Shown here piece after piece: positions 5,313 to 6,230 of a DNA stretch of 6,230 nucleotides; positions within the stretch are counted from its first letter, which is position 1; each line of letters begins with the position of its first letter. The position numbers and the translations under genes were made by a program. The stretch spans positions 1-6,230 of the forward strand of contig DAIDTZ010000448.1 of assembly GCA_027456925.1 (NCBI GenBank). The letters are read 5' to 3'. The DNA is from Nitrospirota bacterium (GTDB lineage Bacteria > Nitrospirota > UBA9217). The notes under the pieces were generated by a model. That model saw only the letters and a list, made by a program, of their open reading frames with translations. It was not told where the DNA came from and did no database searches.

Positions 5313-5882
5313 TTGCTTTATTACATCCTTTAACAGGTCCATTCCTTTGTTTATTTTCTCTTGCGGCAAAGGAACGTCCACTGTTGCAGTCATTTTCCAG
5401 TCGAACGAAAATGATCTTTTATCGCCAGTTCCGTCATCAATCGCAGGTTTTTTGGAAAAAACGGCGTTGATCGTGAGCGGGATCGTTTTCTGATTGGAGA
5501 GAATTCGTTCTGCCACAGACCCCAGAAAAGGCAGGAGGTCTGCATACACAATGACTGCCGGGACCTTGATCTCGGTGTCGCTTTTCGGAGGCAGCTCCAG
5601 ATTAATATCATTTCCTTTCAGGAACTTCTTTCCCTCTACAAAAAGTTCGTACGAGACCAGCATATTTTTCAATCCTATTTCATTCGGGTTATGCGCGGAA
5701 AAAATAAAGTTCACAATTGCCTTGTCCGGCGAAACCTGGACAAGTTCGAAGGATAGATAGGCGAAGGCGGGCTTCTCTAACTTGGCGGAGAAAAGCCTCG
5801 TCCACGCGCATCCTGACACGATCAGGACGAGCGATACAATGACGGCACGATTTAACATGCGCGAATATTTTGTGTTATTCAT
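5301..5882 (-). CDS. LEA14/WHy-domain lipoprotein
   Basis: The 193-residue product has a lipoprotein signal (basic start, hydrophobic core, lipobox VSGC with Cys25); residue +2 is Ala, compatible with outer-membrane sorting. Residues about 44-170 look like a LEA_2/WHy domain: FELVQVSPDKAIVNFIFSAH, then NPNEIG with the typical NPN turn, a hydrophobic strand LVSYELFVEG, and LELPPKSDTEIKVPAVI. The C-terminus (174-193) is a charged amphipathic helix. WHy proteins bind and shield other molecules, and bacterial members are found in the envelope; the partner here is unknown. AAGGAG lies 11 nt before the ATG. The gene starts 18 bp after the stop of the ABC permease gene on the same strand, so the two are probably co-transcribed. 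The stop is followed at once by the repeat at 5264-5299. Confidence 0.85.
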   Translation of the reverse strand: MNNTKYSRMLNRAVIVSLVLIVSGCAWTRLFSAKLEKPAFAYLSFELVQVSPDKAIVNFIFSAHNPNEIGLKNMLVSYELFVEGKKFLKGNDINLELPPKSDTEIKVPAVIVYADLLPFLGSVAERILSNQKTIPLTINAVFSKKPAIDDGTGDKRSFSFDWKMTATVDVPLPQEKINKGMDLLKDVIKQLKQ

Positions 5883-5900
5883 AGGGGCGGAGGCTCCTTG

Positions 5901-6230
5901 TCACTCATGACGCAGCGCGGTGATAGGTTCCAGCCGCGCAGCTCTCCATGCGGGATAGAACCCGAAGAAGACCCCGAAGAGGATGGCGAATAGCGGAGCA
6001 ACGATGAGAGCTTCAGGAGGGATGGACATCGGCCATCCCAGCGTGTAACCGACGGTGTAGGAACCGGCCACGCCGAGCACAACCCCTAAAATACTTCCGA
6101 AGGCGCTCAAGATGACGGCCTCGTCCAGGAACTGGATCTGTATGGCCCGTGCCTTTGCTCCGACAGCCATGCGCAATCCGATCTCCCTCGTTCGTTCGGT
6201 CACCGACACCAGCATGACGTTCATGATCCC
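5901..6230 (-). CDS. MacB/FtsX-family ABC transporter permease, C-terminal part
   Basis: The gene runs off the right edge; the frame stays open beyond the ATG at 6224, which is internal (the sequence reads GIMNVMLVSVTERTREIGLR). The 109 visible residues are the C-terminal FtsX domain. They begin with the hallmark segment ending TERTREIGLRMAVGAK, which couples to the ATPase, followed by two hydrophobic segments (about AVILSAFGSILGVVLGVAGS and LIVAPLFAILFGVFFGFYPA) and the terminal WRAARLEPITALRHE. This is typical of MacB/LolC-like permeases, which act as mechanotransmitters in tripartite export or lipoprotein handling rather than classical importers. The ATPase and any periplasmic adaptor would be upstream, outside the window. 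The LEA14 lipoprotein gene follows after 18 bp. Confidence 0.93.
   Translation of the reverse strand, partial: GIMNVMLVSVTERTREIGLRMAVGAKARAIQIQFLDEAVILSAFGSILGVVLGVAGSYTVGYTLGWPMSIPPEALIVAPLFAILFGVFFGFYPAWRAARLEPITALRHE

Noticed and set aside
1..6230. CRISPR array, tRNA, rRNA or complete insertion sequence
   Set aside because: There is no regularly spaced direct repeat, no cloverleaf-like sequence and no transposase frame anywhere in the window.

Overview
The window (6230 bp, moderately GC-rich) looks like chromosomal DNA from a Gram-negative, environmental, signalling-rich bacterium. The evidence is two lipoboxes, an MacB/FtsX-type exporter permease, a PAS-type hybrid kinase of the NtrB-like class, and an intergenic palindromic repeat. 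A Nitrospirota or Desulfobacterota-like host fits this style of gene content, but that is inference: there is no rRNA or other phylogenetic marker here.

Layout. Positions 3-1223 (+) hold the 3' part of a hybrid sensor histidine kinase (end of PAS, HisKA, HATPase, C-terminal receiver). It converges, with a 9-bp gap, on a small lipoprotein gene (1233-1556, -). The stretch 1557-1994 has no convincing gene. It carries the lipoprotein's leader and candidate promoter, an imperfect palindromic repeat element (about 1679-1831) and a good sigma70-type promoter for a stand-alone CheY-like response regulator (1995-2375, +). A small basic protein of unknown function follows on the minus strand (2439-2630). 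Next is a short regulatory region with an inverted repeat and an extended -10 promoter, then a membrane-bound GGDEF-EAL protein (2828-4303, +). Its EAL half keeps the catalytic residues, while its GGDEF signature is altered to GGDNF.

The right third is on the minus strand. Reading in the direction of transcription it holds: the C-terminal end of an ABC-type permease with MacB/FtsX features (5901-6230), a LEA14/WHy-domain lipoprotein 18 bp behind it (5301-5882), a roughly 300-bp gap, and a RibD-C/dihydrofolate-reductase-family protein (4437-4994). The gap contains a second, partial copy of the repeat, a purine tract and three abutting palindromes.

Working together: the hybrid kinase, the CheY-like regulator and the GGDEF-EAL protein form a loose phosphorelay/c-di-GMP neighbourhood, although each appears to have its own transcription unit. 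The permease and LEA14 lipoprotein form a probable two-gene envelope operon. I found no CRISPR array, tRNA, rRNA, complete insertion sequence or recognisable defence system. The least explained items are the triple palindrome, the dispersed repeat, the GGDNF variant and the inverted repeat upstream of the GGDEF-EAL gene.
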